NCBI GenBank assembly: GCA_030826715.1
Contig: JAUUDL010000141.1
Location: 1-46,781 of the forward strand
DNA length: 46,781 nt
Source of the DNA: Hydrogenimonas sp.
GTDB taxonomy: Bacteria; Campylobacterota; Campylobacteria; Campylobacterales; Hydrogenimonadaceae
Direction: 5' to 3'
Shown here: piece by piece, positions 18,279 through 27,360 of the stretch
Layout: the number at the start of each line of letters is the position of its first letter
How positions within the stretch are numbered: the first letter of the stretch is position 1
Translations under genes and position numbers: made by a program
Notes under the pieces: model-generated
Told to the model about the DNA's origin: nothing
The model's input: only the letters and a program-made list of their open reading frames with translations
Database searches by the model: none

Positions 18279-21012
18279 ATGGTTTTTCATCATCCTTTTG
18301 CCTCTTTGGCTATGGGGCGGGACGGAACACAGGAGTGCCATCTTCTATTACGGAAATGACATATCATGGCCGCTTGTGGGGGCGCACGACTATATCGTGG
18401 TGCAGCCCGAGAATGTCAACGAGCACACCCACGGTTTCAAAACCTATCGACAACGGGTCTATGCCTATGTCAGTGTCGGTGAAGCGGAGCGTGGACAGTG
18501 GTACTTCGAAAAGATTGATCCATCATGGAAGATCGCCAGAAACAGGGCATGGAAGAGTGATGTAATGGATCTGGGCAATCCGGCGTACCGGAAATTTCTG
18601 CTCGAAACGGTGATCGCCCGGCTCAAGAAACGAGGCTTTGAAAACCTCTTTCTCGACACGCTCGATTCGTATCGGTTGGCGGCGGAAAAAGAGAGTGAAA
18701 GAACGAGGCAGCGGGAGGGTCTGGTGGCACTCGTCAAGGCGATCAAACAGCGCTGGCCCGATACGAAGATCATCCTCAACCGTGGTTTCGAACTGCTGCC
18801 CGAATTGAAGGGGATGGTCAAAGCCGTGGCGGCCGAATCGCTCTATCACGGTGTCGGCGGGAAAGATCTTGCGTACGAGAGCGTGTCGCTCAAGGAGAGG
18901 AAATGGCTTCTGGGGCGCATGCGCGAAGCGGCGGCCGAAGGAGTGGATGTGATCGACATCGAGTACCTGCCCACCGAAAAGCTCGCCGCAGAGGGGCCGG
19001 ATCTTGTCGAAAGCGTCTCTGAAGAGGGATGTATAGGCTATGTCGGGGATAGAGATTTGGACCATTACGGCATTTCCAACCGAAAAGTGATGAAACGCGA
19101 AATATTGATGCTCTTTGATGGATCGAAAAATGCCAAAGAGTATCAGGCATTGCATCAATATGGCTCTCTTCCGGCCGAATACCTGGGATATGTGCCGATT
19201 TTGATGGATATCCGTCACGGCCTTCCCGAAAATGCGTGGGAACGGTTCGCCGGTGTCATACTCTGGCTCGACCGCCCCTATGCAGATCCGCAAAAGCTGG
19301 CGGAATGGATCGTGCACAACGCCTCCATGGGCCTCAAGACCCTCATTCTTGGAACCATGCCTATTGCATTGGAAAACCGCCGTGCGCTCGAATCCCTTGG
19401 TATAAAAACGGCGCAAAATGGTGAAACCCTTCAAGAGAGCCGTATCGCTTCGATTGAAGCCGCCGATATGATGAACTTCGAAGCGAAGATCCGACCCGGC
19501 TATCACGACACACTGCTTCGTCCCGACGCCGGCAAAGTCCTCTACGCCTACACGAACGGCAGAGGTCAGAAAAATGTACTTGCAGCCCTGATGCCCTGGG
19601 GCGGGTATGCGGTGGACGAAGCTTCGATGATCGAACTTGGCGGCGACAATATCTGGACAGTCGATCCATTCACACTCTACGATCAGGCGCTGCATCTGCC
19701 AAAAATTCCCGTGCCCGATCCGACGACGGAAAATGGCAGGCGTCTGCTCTTCACGCATATCGACGGGGATGCCTTCATCGATAGAGTCGAGTGGAATCAA
19801 AACATCTATGCCAGCGAAGTGATCCGTGACGAGATACTGAAACGTTTTTCCATCCCACACTCCGTATCCATCGTCGAAGGAGAGATCGCACCCTATGGCC
19901 TCTATCCGAAAATCTCGAAAAAGATGGAGGCGATCGCACGGTCGATCTACCGCCTCCCGAATGTGGAAGCGGCGACACACACCTTTTCGCACCCTTTCGT
20001 CTGGGGCGCGATCGACGAGAAGGGAGATTTGCCCTCCGAATATCGCCTTCCAATCAAAAACTACCGTTTTTCTCTCGACAGGGAGATCGCTGGATCGCTT
20101 CGCTATATCAACACGAAACTGCTTCCACCACTCAAACCCAAAGCCCACGCCATCTTCTGGTCTGGCGACTGTGTACCTCCTGAAAAAGTGCTCGATTATG
20201 TCTATCAGCATGACTTCTTGAATATCAATGGCGGGGACACCTATATCACCAGACAGCATCCCTGGCTCAGTTTCATCGCACCTCTTGGAATTCGCAAGGG
20301 GGAATATTGGCAGATCTATTGCGGCGAGCAGAATGAAAACCTCTACACCAACGAATGGCACGGCCCTTTCTGGGCATTCAAAAATGCGATCCATACTTAC
20401 GAGATGACCGATAGCCCCAGACGCTTCAAGCCGATCGACATCTACTACCACTTCTACTCTGGCTCCAAACGCGCCTCGCTCAACGCCTTGAAAACGGTTT
20501 TTAGCTGGGCTATCAAACAGGATGTGATGCCGATCTACACCACCGAATACATTCCCAAAGTGATGGAGTTCTACGACGCGTCGATCGAGCGGACGGAAGA
20601 TGGGTGGGGTCTGTATGGGCTCGATGCGCTGCGTACCCTGAGACTTCGTGACGAACGTCTCCCCTCTCTTGCGCTCAGTGATGGCGTCATGGGCTTCAGA
20701 AACCTGCCACAGGGACGCTACCTGCACCTTTCGGGAAATAGAAAGAGCGTACTGCGTTACGGGGAATCGAACGAAACGGTCCGGGCCTACCTGGAATCAG
20801 CCAACGGCAGAGTTGTTTCGTTCAAAAAGAGACCTGACGGTTTTTCGGTACGCTTGTTGGCCCATGTGCCGCTCGAAGCGCAATTGAGAGCAAAAAAAGA
20901 GTGCCGTATCACGGCTTATCCATCCAGCTTCTCACTCGAGCGCCGCGGCGAAAGGGCGAGTGTGCGATACAAAAAAGTGAAGGGAGCACGCATCGATGTC
21001 CGATGCCCCTAA
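18256..21012 (+). CDS. pelA: PelA: Pel hydrolase/deacetylase
   Basis: 918 residues. Signal peptide (residues 1-22, FFIILLPLWLWGG), so periplasmic. Residues ~27-260 are the glycoside-hydrolase domain (family GH166, cleaving GalNAc-rich Pel): FYYGNDISWP, NLFLDTLDSY, and the likely catalytic E194 in AAESLY. A middle alpha/beta region (~290-480) follows. Residues ~495-700 are the CE4-like deacetylase with metal ligands D503/D505 (HIDGDAF) and H575-x3-H579 (THTFSH). All key residues seen in PelA are present, so the polymer is probably partly deacetylated. The start ATG has GGAGG 9 nt upstream and overlaps pelG. Overlaps pelB by 17 nt. Confidence 0.95.
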   Translation: MRHSCFSRWFFIILLPLWLWGGTEHRSAIFYYGNDISWPLVGAHDYIVVQPENVNEHTHGFKTYRQRVYAYVSVGEAERGQWYFEKIDPSWKIARNRAWKSDVMDLGNPAYRKFLLETVIARLKKRGFENLFLDTLDSYRLAAEKESERTRQREGLVALVKAIKQRWPDTKIILNRGFELLPELKGMVKAVAAESLYHGVGGKDLAYESVSLKERKWLLGRMREAAAEGVDVIDIEYLPTEKLAAEGPDLVESVSEEGCIGYVGDRDLDHYGISNRKVMKREILMLFDGSKNAKEYQALHQYGSLPAEYLGYVPILMDIRHGLPENAWERFAGVILWLDRPYADPQKLAEWIVHNASMGLKTLILGTMPIALENRRALESLGIKTAQNGETLQESRIASIEAADMMNFEAKIRPGYHDTLLRPDAGKVLYAYTNGRGQKNVLAALMPWGGYAVDEASMIELGGDNIWTVDPFTLYDQALHLPKIPVPDPTTENGRRLLFTHIDGDAFIDRVEWNQNIYASEVIRDEILKRFSIPHSVSIVEGEIAPYGLYPKISKKMEAIARSIYRLPNVEAATHTFSHPFVWGAIDEKGDLPSEYRLPIKNYRFSLDREIAGSLRYINTKLLPPLKPKAHAIFWSGDCVPPEKVLDYVYQHDFLNINGGDTYITRQHPWLSFIAPLGIRKGEYWQIYCGEQNENLYTNEWHGPFWAFKNAIHTYEMTDSPRRFKPIDIYYHFYSGSKRASLNALKTVFSWAIKQDVMPIYTTEYIPKVMEFYDASIERTEDGWGLYGLDALRTLRLRDERLPSLALSDGVMGFRNLPQGRYLHLSGNRKSVLRYGESNETVRAYLESANGRVVSFKKRPDGFSVRLLAHVPLEAQLRAKKECRITAYPSSFSLERRGERASVRYKKVKGARIDVRCP

Positions 21013-24000
21013 ACGACGCCCGAAGGTGATCTCCGACCCGGAGATCATCCTTCTTATCGCGCTTTTTGCTGCCGTACTCTATCTTCTCTACCCGAAAACG
21101 TTTCTTCAAAAACAGCTGCTCGCCGAAAAGAGCAACTACGACCTCACGCTCGTCTATCTCGAAAACCTACTTCCTGCCGATCCCCACAACGAAGCGCTGA
21201 TGCTCAAGCTCGCCGAAGCCGCTTTCAACACCAACCGGATCGATCTGGCACGCAGAATGGGCGCGGCACTGATCGCGAGCAAAAATCCGAAAACGCAACG
21301 CAGGGCGTATCCGCTTTGGTATCAGATCGAAAAACGATACTACTTCACGACGACCGATACCGCCCTGCGTGCACGCCTCAAAGAGGAGCTCGCCGGCATA
21401 TTGGAAGTGATGTTGTCAAAGGGGATGATCGATCTGCAAGACGCTCCCAAATGGTACGCCGAAGCGCTCTGGCTGAAAGACGATGCGCTGGCGCTGAAGA
21501 TCGCCTCGATGATTTTGCGCCGGCAACCGAACGATCCTCTCTGGCTTGAACAAAGCTACTATCTCGCCGCCAAAACCGGTGAGGTGAAAACGGCCGAAAC
21601 GTTGCTTCGACGTCTGATCAAAGCGGACCATGCAAGAGAGTCGCACTGGAGAGAGGCACTGGCATCGCTCTATATCAAAGAGAAGCGGATCGTCGAAGCC
21701 GCCGATCTCTATCTGCAGGCATACCAGGAGGGATCCGAAACGCGCTATCTCTTCAAGGCACTCGATCTTCTCTTATGGAACCATAGGAACAAAGAGGCGG
21801 TTCGTATCGCAAGAGCGTATGAAAAACGTATTCTTGCTGGTACCGGATCAGCACAGAAGATGCTCCGCTTCTATCTGTCGATGAACGCACTGAAGGATGC
21901 GCGGCGCGTGGCACTGTATCTTCTGAAACGGTGTCGAAAAAATGCATGTGATTTCGACCTTCTCTACAAAACTTTCCTCTATGCATCCGATCCATCCCTT
22001 GCCTACGACGTCGCCACAATGGCGTTGCGCGGCAAAAGAAGCTACACATGGCAGATACGTGCCGCCAAGAGCGCCATGTGGTCCAACAAGCCGCAGGCGG
22101 CGATGGACCATTTTCTGCAAGCCTATGCCATGCGGCCCACCGCCAGCCTGCGTAAAAAAGTTCTTCCGATGTTGATCGACGCCTATCGGTACGAATCGGC
22201 GCTGAAACTGGCCAAAGAGGAGGCCCGCAGCCATCCATACGACCGAGATGCCATCAATACCCTCGTCTACCTCTACAATATGGTGGGCGATCCCGAGGGC
22301 GCGATCGATTTTCTTCTTCGGGTGTACGAAAAGAGTCATCAACCCGCCCTCCTTTCACAGGCGCTGCAACTGGCGCTCGATATGGGAGACATGTCGCGGG
22401 CGGATACGATCGTATCGATGCTGCAATCAGCGGGGTTTGAGGACTTCGACACGGCGCGACGTATCGCCTATTATCAATTTTTACAGCGGCATCCAGAAAA
22501 AGCCTATGCGGTTTTGCAGCGGGTATTGAAAAAAAGTCGGGAAAAGGCGCCGGCTGATGTTTTGCAGATGGCGGATGATCTGGCCTGGTACCTGGGTCGA
22601 TACGCCGAGGCCGCCGGATACGCCCTGGCGTTGATGAAGGAAGAGGTTGCCCGGAAAGTCGATCTGCAGCGTATCGTCGACGTCTATCGCAAAGATGACC
22701 CCAACGTCGCCCTCCAGGCGGCCTGGAAAATGTACGAAATGGATCGATCGAGTGAAAACTTCCTCGGCTTTGCCTATCTGGCACTCGACAGCGGGCATTA
22801 CAAGGAACTCTTGCGCGCAATGGAGAGCATCGACGAACAAGGGGATAATTCTTTGCTCAAAGATGCCCGTTTCTGGAGTATCAAAGCGCATCTTCTGATG
22901 GTACTGCACAGGCGTAAAGAGGCATCCGAAGCTCTAATGATGGCGCTGCGCCTGAGCCCGAACGATGCCGCTCTCCAGGCCGAAATGCTCTGGATGCTGG
23001 TCGACAGTGGCGACTGTGTGCGCCTTCATGCCTTTGTGGCGAAACTCGAAAAAGATGGTTTGAAGCTGCCCGAAATCCTGTGGGCACCGCTGATGGTCGC
23101 GCATATGCAGATGCAAGAGGGTGGCATGGCGATGGACTATTTCAAGAAAATTTCAAAACGAGGCGAGCGTTCCATCGATATGAAATTGACCTATGCCTAT
23201 CTGCTGCAGGGGCGAAACGAATATGACGCTTTCATGCGCCAGATGCGAGAAATTGTGCAGAGACTCGACCAAAGAGCATCGAAAGATGCAAGCAGACTGC
23301 ACGATCCGGCATTTTTGCAAAACTATCTGCAGGCGGCGATGCACACGATGAACCCGGATCGTTTCGAATCGAAGCTTAAAAGTGCCGAAGCCTATCTTTC
23401 GCCACAGCGATACCTGCAACTTCGAGCGTTGTGGGCCTTGCACAACGGGGCTTACGAAGAGGCCAGAGTTTTGGTAGAGAGGCTGCACGATCCCGAGGCG
23501 TGGATGCAGCTGACGCTGGCGCTCCATTTTTACGACAGGGATCGCATGAGCGATCTGCTCGACCATGCCGTCTGCGCCCTGCCGATACGCGACCGCGTCG
23601 ATGCCGCCGAACGCTCCGGACGGATCGCTCTCGCGCAGTCGCTCGCTTTTTCGGGTTTGCAGAAGAACCGTTTTGACGAACTGCTCTACTACCAGAACGA
23701 ACAGCTCGAACGCAAGTGGGCGGACGAATTTCGCATCGATACCTCGACCGATTCAAGAAGCAGTCTGCAACAGATGACCACCGATATGACAAACCAAAAC
23801 GCGATAGCCGAGGGGTGGTATCTGCATGAACATCTCAAAACGCGTTTGAACAGCGGGTGGGACGAGACAGTCTACAGGGATCTCCCACGCCTCGACGGCA
23901 CTGCGGAGGTCGGCATCGTCCACAGAGACGATCGCTCGGAACTCTCGTTGGCGGCCGGACTCCGCAACGGGGTGAAAACCCATCTGAAGGCGAAAGGATC

Positions 24001-24628
24001 GATAGCGTACCGAATCGACGACCGATGGCGGGCGGCGCTGGCTCTTTCATGGCATGACGAAGCGCTGGAGAGCGACTATCTTTCTATCGGGGGAATGAAG
24101 AGCGGCATCGAACTCAAAGGCGAATATGCCCTGCTTACCTCCACGACACTCCAGGCGACGATGGGGTATTTTCGTTTTCAATCCCAAGACGGCGTCTCTG
24201 TGGGTGATGGCACGACACTGCGTTTGGAGTCGGCCACCACATTGAGAATCGGTTATCCGGACCTGACCGTCACGCTTTTTGGCGACTATGGAACATTCGA
24301 TGAGAAAAGCGGCCGCAAAGGTGCTCTTGAGAAGATCATGGCCGTGCCCGGCAATGTCTTGCCCGGCGACTATCTCAATGTCGGTACGGGACTCTACTGG
24401 GGGTATCAGAACAAGGCAACCTATGTAAGGCCGTGGCGACCATTCTTTGGCATCTCGCCTTCGATCGATCTTCTCAGCGGAGATTTCAATATGGAACTCG
24501 ATGCGGGCATCGGGGGCAATCTTTTCAACCAGGACCATTGGGCCGTCGGTGCCGGCGTCACCCCAGGCGTCTCCAACAATGTGGAAACGGTATTTCGTCT
24601 CTATCTGCAATATCGAATACTTTATTAA
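20996..24628 (+). CDS. pelB: PelB: outer-membrane export pore with TPR scaffold
   Basis: 1210 residues (Pseudomonas PelB is 1193). One N-terminal membrane helix (~residues 17-34), then about 850 residues of TPR-type helical pairs in the periplasm (for example KSNYDLTLVYLENLLPADPHN in outline at 45-65), then a C-terminal ~300-residue region of alternating beta strands ending in the aromatic YRILY, the mark of an outer-membrane beta-barrel. The TPR part binds PelA and guides the polymer to the barrel, with PelC below. Last gene of the run; overlaps the pelA stop. All seven genes thus form one overlapping unit. Confidence 0.95.
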   Translation: MSDAPKRRPKVISDPEIILLIALFAAVLYLLYPKTFLQKQLLAEKSNYDLTLVYLENLLPADPHNEALMLKLAEAAFNTNRIDLARRMGAALIASKNPKTQRRAYPLWYQIEKRYYFTTTDTALRARLKEELAGILEVMLSKGMIDLQDAPKWYAEALWLKDDALALKIASMILRRQPNDPLWLEQSYYLAAKTGEVKTAETLLRRLIKADHARESHWREALASLYIKEKRIVEAADLYLQAYQEGSETRYLFKALDLLLWNHRNKEAVRIARAYEKRILAGTGSAQKMLRFYLSMNALKDARRVALYLLKRCRKNACDFDLLYKTFLYASDPSLAYDVATMALRGKRSYTWQIRAAKSAMWSNKPQAAMDHFLQAYAMRPTASLRKKVLPMLIDAYRYESALKLAKEEARSHPYDRDAINTLVYLYNMVGDPEGAIDFLLRVYEKSHQPALLSQALQLALDMGDMSRADTIVSMLQSAGFEDFDTARRIAYYQFLQRHPEKAYAVLQRVLKKSREKAPADVLQMADDLAWYLGRYAEAAGYALALMKEEVARKVDLQRIVDVYRKDDPNVALQAAWKMYEMDRSSENFLGFAYLALDSGHYKELLRAMESIDEQGDNSLLKDARFWSIKAHLLMVLHRRKEASEALMMALRLSPNDAALQAEMLWMLVDSGDCVRLHAFVAKLEKDGLKLPEILWAPLMVAHMQMQEGGMAMDYFKKISKRGERSIDMKLTYAYLLQGRNEYDAFMRQMREIVQRLDQRASKDASRLHDPAFLQNYLQAAMHTMNPDRFESKLKSAEAYLSPQRYLQLRALWALHNGAYEEARVLVERLHDPEAWMQLTLALHFYDRDRMSDLLDHAVCALPIRDRVDAAERSGRIALAQSLAFSGLQKNRFDELLYYQNEQLERKWADEFRIDTSTDSRSSLQQMTTDMTNQNAIAEGWYLHEHLKTRLNSGWDETVYRDLPRLDGTAEVGIVHRDDRSELSLAAGLRNGVKTHLKAKGSIAYRIDDRWRAALALSWHDEALESDYLSIGGMKSGIELKGEYALLTSTTLQATMGYFRFQSQDGVSVGDGTTLRLESATTLRIGYPDLTVTLFGDYGTFDEKSGRKGALEKIMAVPGNVLPGDYLNVGTGLYWGYQNKATYVRPWRPFFGISPSIDLLSGDFNMELDAGIGGNLFNQDHWAVGAGVTPGVSNNVETVFRLYLQYRILY

Positions 24629-24666
24629 GGGCATCTCCGCAGGAAGGTTCCGTAGACGTCCCTTAA
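24625..24666 (+). terminator. Inverted repeat at the end of the pel operon
   Basis: TTAAGGG (24625-24631, including the pelB stop) pairs with CCCTTAA (24660-24666); inside, GGAA-GG-TTCC forms a second short stem. No U-run follows, so termination here is only a possibility. Confidence 0.4.
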
Positions 24667-24730
24667 GCTCGCTGAAAGCAGATAAAGATATTATTTTATT
24701 GAATAATTGATTTATAAAGGAACAGGCCGA

Positions 24731-25408
24731 ATGGAGGAGTATTACAGATATTTCAATCGTCAGGTGATGCTGTGGGGTGAGCAGACGCAGGCGTCACTGC
24801 AAAAGAAGAGGATCCTCATCGTAGGTTCCGGCGGTTTGGGGAGTTCTCTGGCCATCGCGCTGGGTGCCAGCGGCATCGGCCATATCGATCTGGTCGATTT
24901 CGATGAGGTGTCGGTGCACAATATTCACCGGCAGATCGCATTCAAGGTCGGAGACGAAGGCAAATACAAAGCCCAGGTGGCGGCCGAACTCGTCGAGGCG
25001 CGTTGTCCATTCGTCAAGGTGACGCCCCACGTCACCGATTTCGCCTCCTTTGCCAAAAAGAAACGTGACTTCGATCTGATCTTCGACGCCACCGACAATC
25101 TGCCCAGCCGCGCACAGATCGACGCCTACGCCAAAGAGATCGGCGTTCCGTGGGTCTACGGCTCGGTCGAAGCGTTCAACGGGCAGGTCTGTTTTATCGA
25201 TAAAAGCTCGTTCGATGCGTTCAAGATCATGGAACGCGAACCCGCCGGAATCGCCGCACCGATCGTGATGCACATTGCTTCGCTGCAGGCCAACCTGGGG
25301 CTTCGCTACCTGGCGGCACAGCGTGTAAAAAAAGATCTGCTCTACTATCTCTTCTTCAACGACGAGGGGGAGTTGGTGACGCAGAAATTCAAAATGCCCG
25401 AGGCGTAA
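24731..25408 (+). CDS. ThiF/MoeB/HesA-family E1-like adenylyltransferase
   Basis: 225 residues. Such enzymes adenylate the C-terminus of a ubiquitin-like sulfur carrier (ThiS, MoaD) to allow thiocarboxylate formation. Seen: nucleotide-binding GSGGLGSS (32-39), VDFDEVSVHNIHRQ with the conserved Arg/Asn region, the Mg/ATP aspartate in FDATDN, and YGSVEAFNGQV. The two CxxC zinc motifs of MoeB are absent and the protein is short, like ThiF/HesA forms. Start ATG 24731 has AAAGGA 9 nt upstream; the earlier in-frame TTG does not. The carrier protein is not adjacent, so thiamine versus molybdopterin cannot be decided. Converges with pit, 12 nt apart. Confidence 0.88.
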   Translation: MEEYYRYFNRQVMLWGEQTQASLQKKRILIVGSGGLGSSLAIALGASGIGHIDLVDFDEVSVHNIHRQIAFKVGDEGKYKAQVAAELVEARCPFVKVTPHVTDFASFAKKKRDFDLIFDATDNLPSRAQIDAYAKEIGVPWVYGSVEAFNGQVCFIDKSSFDAFKIMEREPAGIAAPIVMHIASLQANLGLRYLAAQRVKKDLLYYLFFNDEGELVTQKFKMPEA

Positions 25409-25420
25409 GCCCGGACACTC

Positions 25421-27004
25421 TCAAACCATCATCCCCTTGATGACGTAGAAGATGATGGCCGAGACGACGGCGGCGGCGGGAACGGTGACGATCCATGCCG
25501 CGACGATCTTGTTGAGAGCGGCCCGCTGGACATATTTGGTCTTGTAGACGCTTTTGAGCGCTTTGCTCTCTTTTTTGATCTGTTTTTCATTATTGCCGAT
25601 CTCTTCGAAAAGATGGACGATTCTTTCGTAATCAGATTGGCTCTTCACCTCTTTTCTTTCGAGTGATTCAAGCTCTTTCTTCAGCGCTGCAAGATGGTTT
25701 TTGAGCTCTTCGAGCCGCGCTTTTTCCTCTTTGATACGGTATTCGAGCCGCTGAGTCCGGTCGAGCCATTCACGCAGGAAACCGACCCCGAAAACCCCTC
25801 CGAGCGCGATATGCGTAGAACTGACCGGCAACCCCAGCTGCGAAGCGATGATGACGGTGATCGCTGCGGCGAGGGCGATGCAGAAGGCGCGGATCTGGTC
25901 GAGTTCGGTGATCTCGCTGCCGACCGTTTTGATCAGTTTGGGGCCGTAGAGCGCCAAACCCAGTGAGATGCCAATCGCACCGATCACCATGACCCACAGC
26001 GGAATCGCCGCTTTGGACGAAACGGCTACATGGGTCAGGGCGTCGGCGATGCCCGCCAGAGGGCCCACGGCGTTCGCCACATCGTTGGCGCCGTGTGCGA
26101 AACTGAGCAGCGCGGCCGAAAAGATGAGCGGAATCGTGAAGAGTTTGTTGATATTGACGCGTTCGTTGTCCAGCAGGTGGGCATATTTGGCGATCGTCGC
26201 TTTGACGAGGAAAAAGACCGCTATGGCGGCGACGAGGCCGATACCCGCCGCGGTCGGGAAGCCGAGTTTGACAATATGCTTGAGACCCTTGAGAACGATA
26301 TACGTTACAAACGCCCATCCCATGACTGCCACATAGAGGGGTACCAGCCGCATCGCCGCCTCTTTGGTGTTCTCTTTGTAGAGAATCGTGCGCTTGATGG
26401 CATAGAGGAATCCTGCGGCGATGATACCTCCGAGCACGGGTGAGATGACCCAGCTGGCCGCGATCTTGCCCATCGTACCCCAGTGGACGATGCCGAAGGT
26501 TCCGGCCGCCGCGATGCCGCCGCCCATGACGCCGCCGACGATCGAGTGGGTCGTGGAGACGGGGGCTTTGAGATAGGTCGCGAGGTTGAGCCAGAGTGCC
26601 GCGGCCAGCAGTGCGGCCGTCATCGCCCAGACAAAGTAGTCGGGATTGGCAAAGGCGTGAATGTCGATGATCCCTTTCTTGATCGTACCGGTGACATCGG
26701 CCCCCGCGATCAGGGCCCCCGCCGATTCGAATATGGCGGCGATGATGATGGCCCCCACCATCGTCAGCGCTTTGGATCCGACGGCGGGACCGACATTGTT
26801 CGCGACATCGTTGGCGCCGATGTTCATCGCCATATAGGCACCGAAAACGGCGGCAACGGCGAGGAAGGGGTTGCCGGGTATCTTGTTCCATGTCGCGAGC
26901 AGCACGATCGCCATGAAAACGAGTGAAATACCAAGACGAAGGAAGTCGGTCTGTGACTTCTTCGCCGCCTTTTTCTGCATCTTTTCGAAAGTGTTGATCT
27001 CCAT
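25421..27004 (-). CDS. pit: PiT-family inorganic phosphate transporter with coiled-coil insert
   Basis: 527 residues; low-affinity, ion-driven phosphate importer of the inner membrane (PHO4 family). Both signature repeats are present: GANDVANNVGP in the N-terminal half and GANDVANAVGP in the C-terminal half, with about 12 membrane helices. Between the last two helix groups (~residues 405-495) there is a charged, heptad-rich segment (RLEYRIKEEKARLEELKNH in outline) predicted to form a cytoplasmic coiled coil, after which RAALNKIVAAW leads into the final helix. Start chosen at the ATG ending 27004, with AAAGG 8 nt before it. A Pho-box-like site at 27027-27044 overlaps the likely promoter. Confidence 0.95.
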   Translation of the reverse strand: MEINTFEKMQKKAAKKSQTDFLRLGISLVFMAIVLLATWNKIPGNPFLAVAAVFGAYMAMNIGANDVANNVGPAVGSKALTMVGAIIIAAIFESAGALIAGADVTGTIKKGIIDIHAFANPDYFVWAMTAALLAAALWLNLATYLKAPVSTTHSIVGGVMGGGIAAAGTFGIVHWGTMGKIAASWVISPVLGGIIAAGFLYAIKRTILYKENTKEAAMRLVPLYVAVMGWAFVTYIVLKGLKHIVKLGFPTAAGIGLVAAIAVFFLVKATIAKYAHLLDNERVNINKLFTIPLIFSAALLSFAHGANDVANAVGPLAGIADALTHVAVSSKAAIPLWVMVIGAIGISLGLALYGPKLIKTVGSEITELDQIRAFCIALAAAITVIIASQLGLPVSSTHIALGGVFGVGFLREWLDRTQRLEYRIKEEKARLEELKNHLAALKKELESLERKEVKSQSDYERIVHLFEEIGNNEKQIKKESKALKSVYKTKYVQRAALNKIVAAWIVTVPAAAVVSAIIFYVIKGMMV

Positions 27005-27026
27005 ACAATTTGCCTTTGGTAGAAAT

Positions 27027-27044
27027 ATTACAGAATGGTAACAA
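27027..27044 (-). promoter_or_regulatory. Pho-box-like site upstream of pit, overlapping the likely promoter
   Basis: Minus strand TTGTTAC CATT CTGTAAT, matching the two-unit pattern of the island. Unlike the others, no -10 hexamer stands 10 nt downstream; instead the best promoter (TTAAAG, 18 nt, TGTAAT) is overlapped by the box. This geometry suggests repression of pit by the regulator, an inference. Confidence 0.55.
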
Positions 27045-27094
27045 AACAAACTTTAAGAGTCATATCATCCGAATAGATGCGTGATGTAATGCCA

Positions 27095-27139
27095 CGGTAA
27101 CCGTTTTGTGACGTTATTGCAATGAATCATTGCCATACT
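27095..27139 (+). promoter_or_regulatory. Three-unit Pho-box-like promoter of the OlsF operon
   Basis: Plus strand units CGGTAAC, TTGTGAC and TTGCAAT at 27095, 27106 and 27117 (11-nt period), then exactly 10 nt and CATACT (27134-27139) as -10. A transcript from about 27146 would include the AAGGAG ribosome site at 27161. Confidence 0.65.
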
Positions 27140-27171
27140 TTCATCGTCAAAAAGTTCAAAAAGGAGCGATG

Positions 27172-27360
27172 ATGGATGAGATGGTTCTCGAAGTGGTCGA
27201 GTATCTGTGTCATAAATATGGCATGTGCGCCGAAGAGGCCTATTCGATTGTCTATAACGAGTGGGAGTATGTCGAAGAGATGACGGTGGGGCTCTCTCAT
27301 GAGAAGAAGATCCCGCAAAAGATCGCGAAGAGCCTGATAGAACTCTACATGGTGGCGTAA
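27172..27360 (+). CDS. Small protein with IVYNEWE motif, upstream of olsF
   Basis: 62 residues from the ATG at 27172 (AAGGAG 5 nt upstream; another ATG directly before it is too close to the ribosome site). Acidic and helical, no membrane segment. Its core IVYNEWEYVEEM is shared with the 70-residue protein encoded at 29202, so the operon carries two paralogues flanking olsF. The stop overlaps the olsF ATG by one base (TAATG), which implies coupled translation. I do not recognise a described family; a role connected with the acyltransferase is inferred only from coupling and from being under the same Pho-like promoter. Confidence 0.75.
   Translation: MDEMVLEVVEYLCHKYGMCAEEAYSIVYNEWEYVEEMTVGLSHEKKIPQKIAKSLIELYMVA

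Noticed and set aside
18523-20727. 734-residue minus-strand open frame opposite pelA
   Set aside because: Antisense shadow of pelA; composition artefact, no ribosome site.
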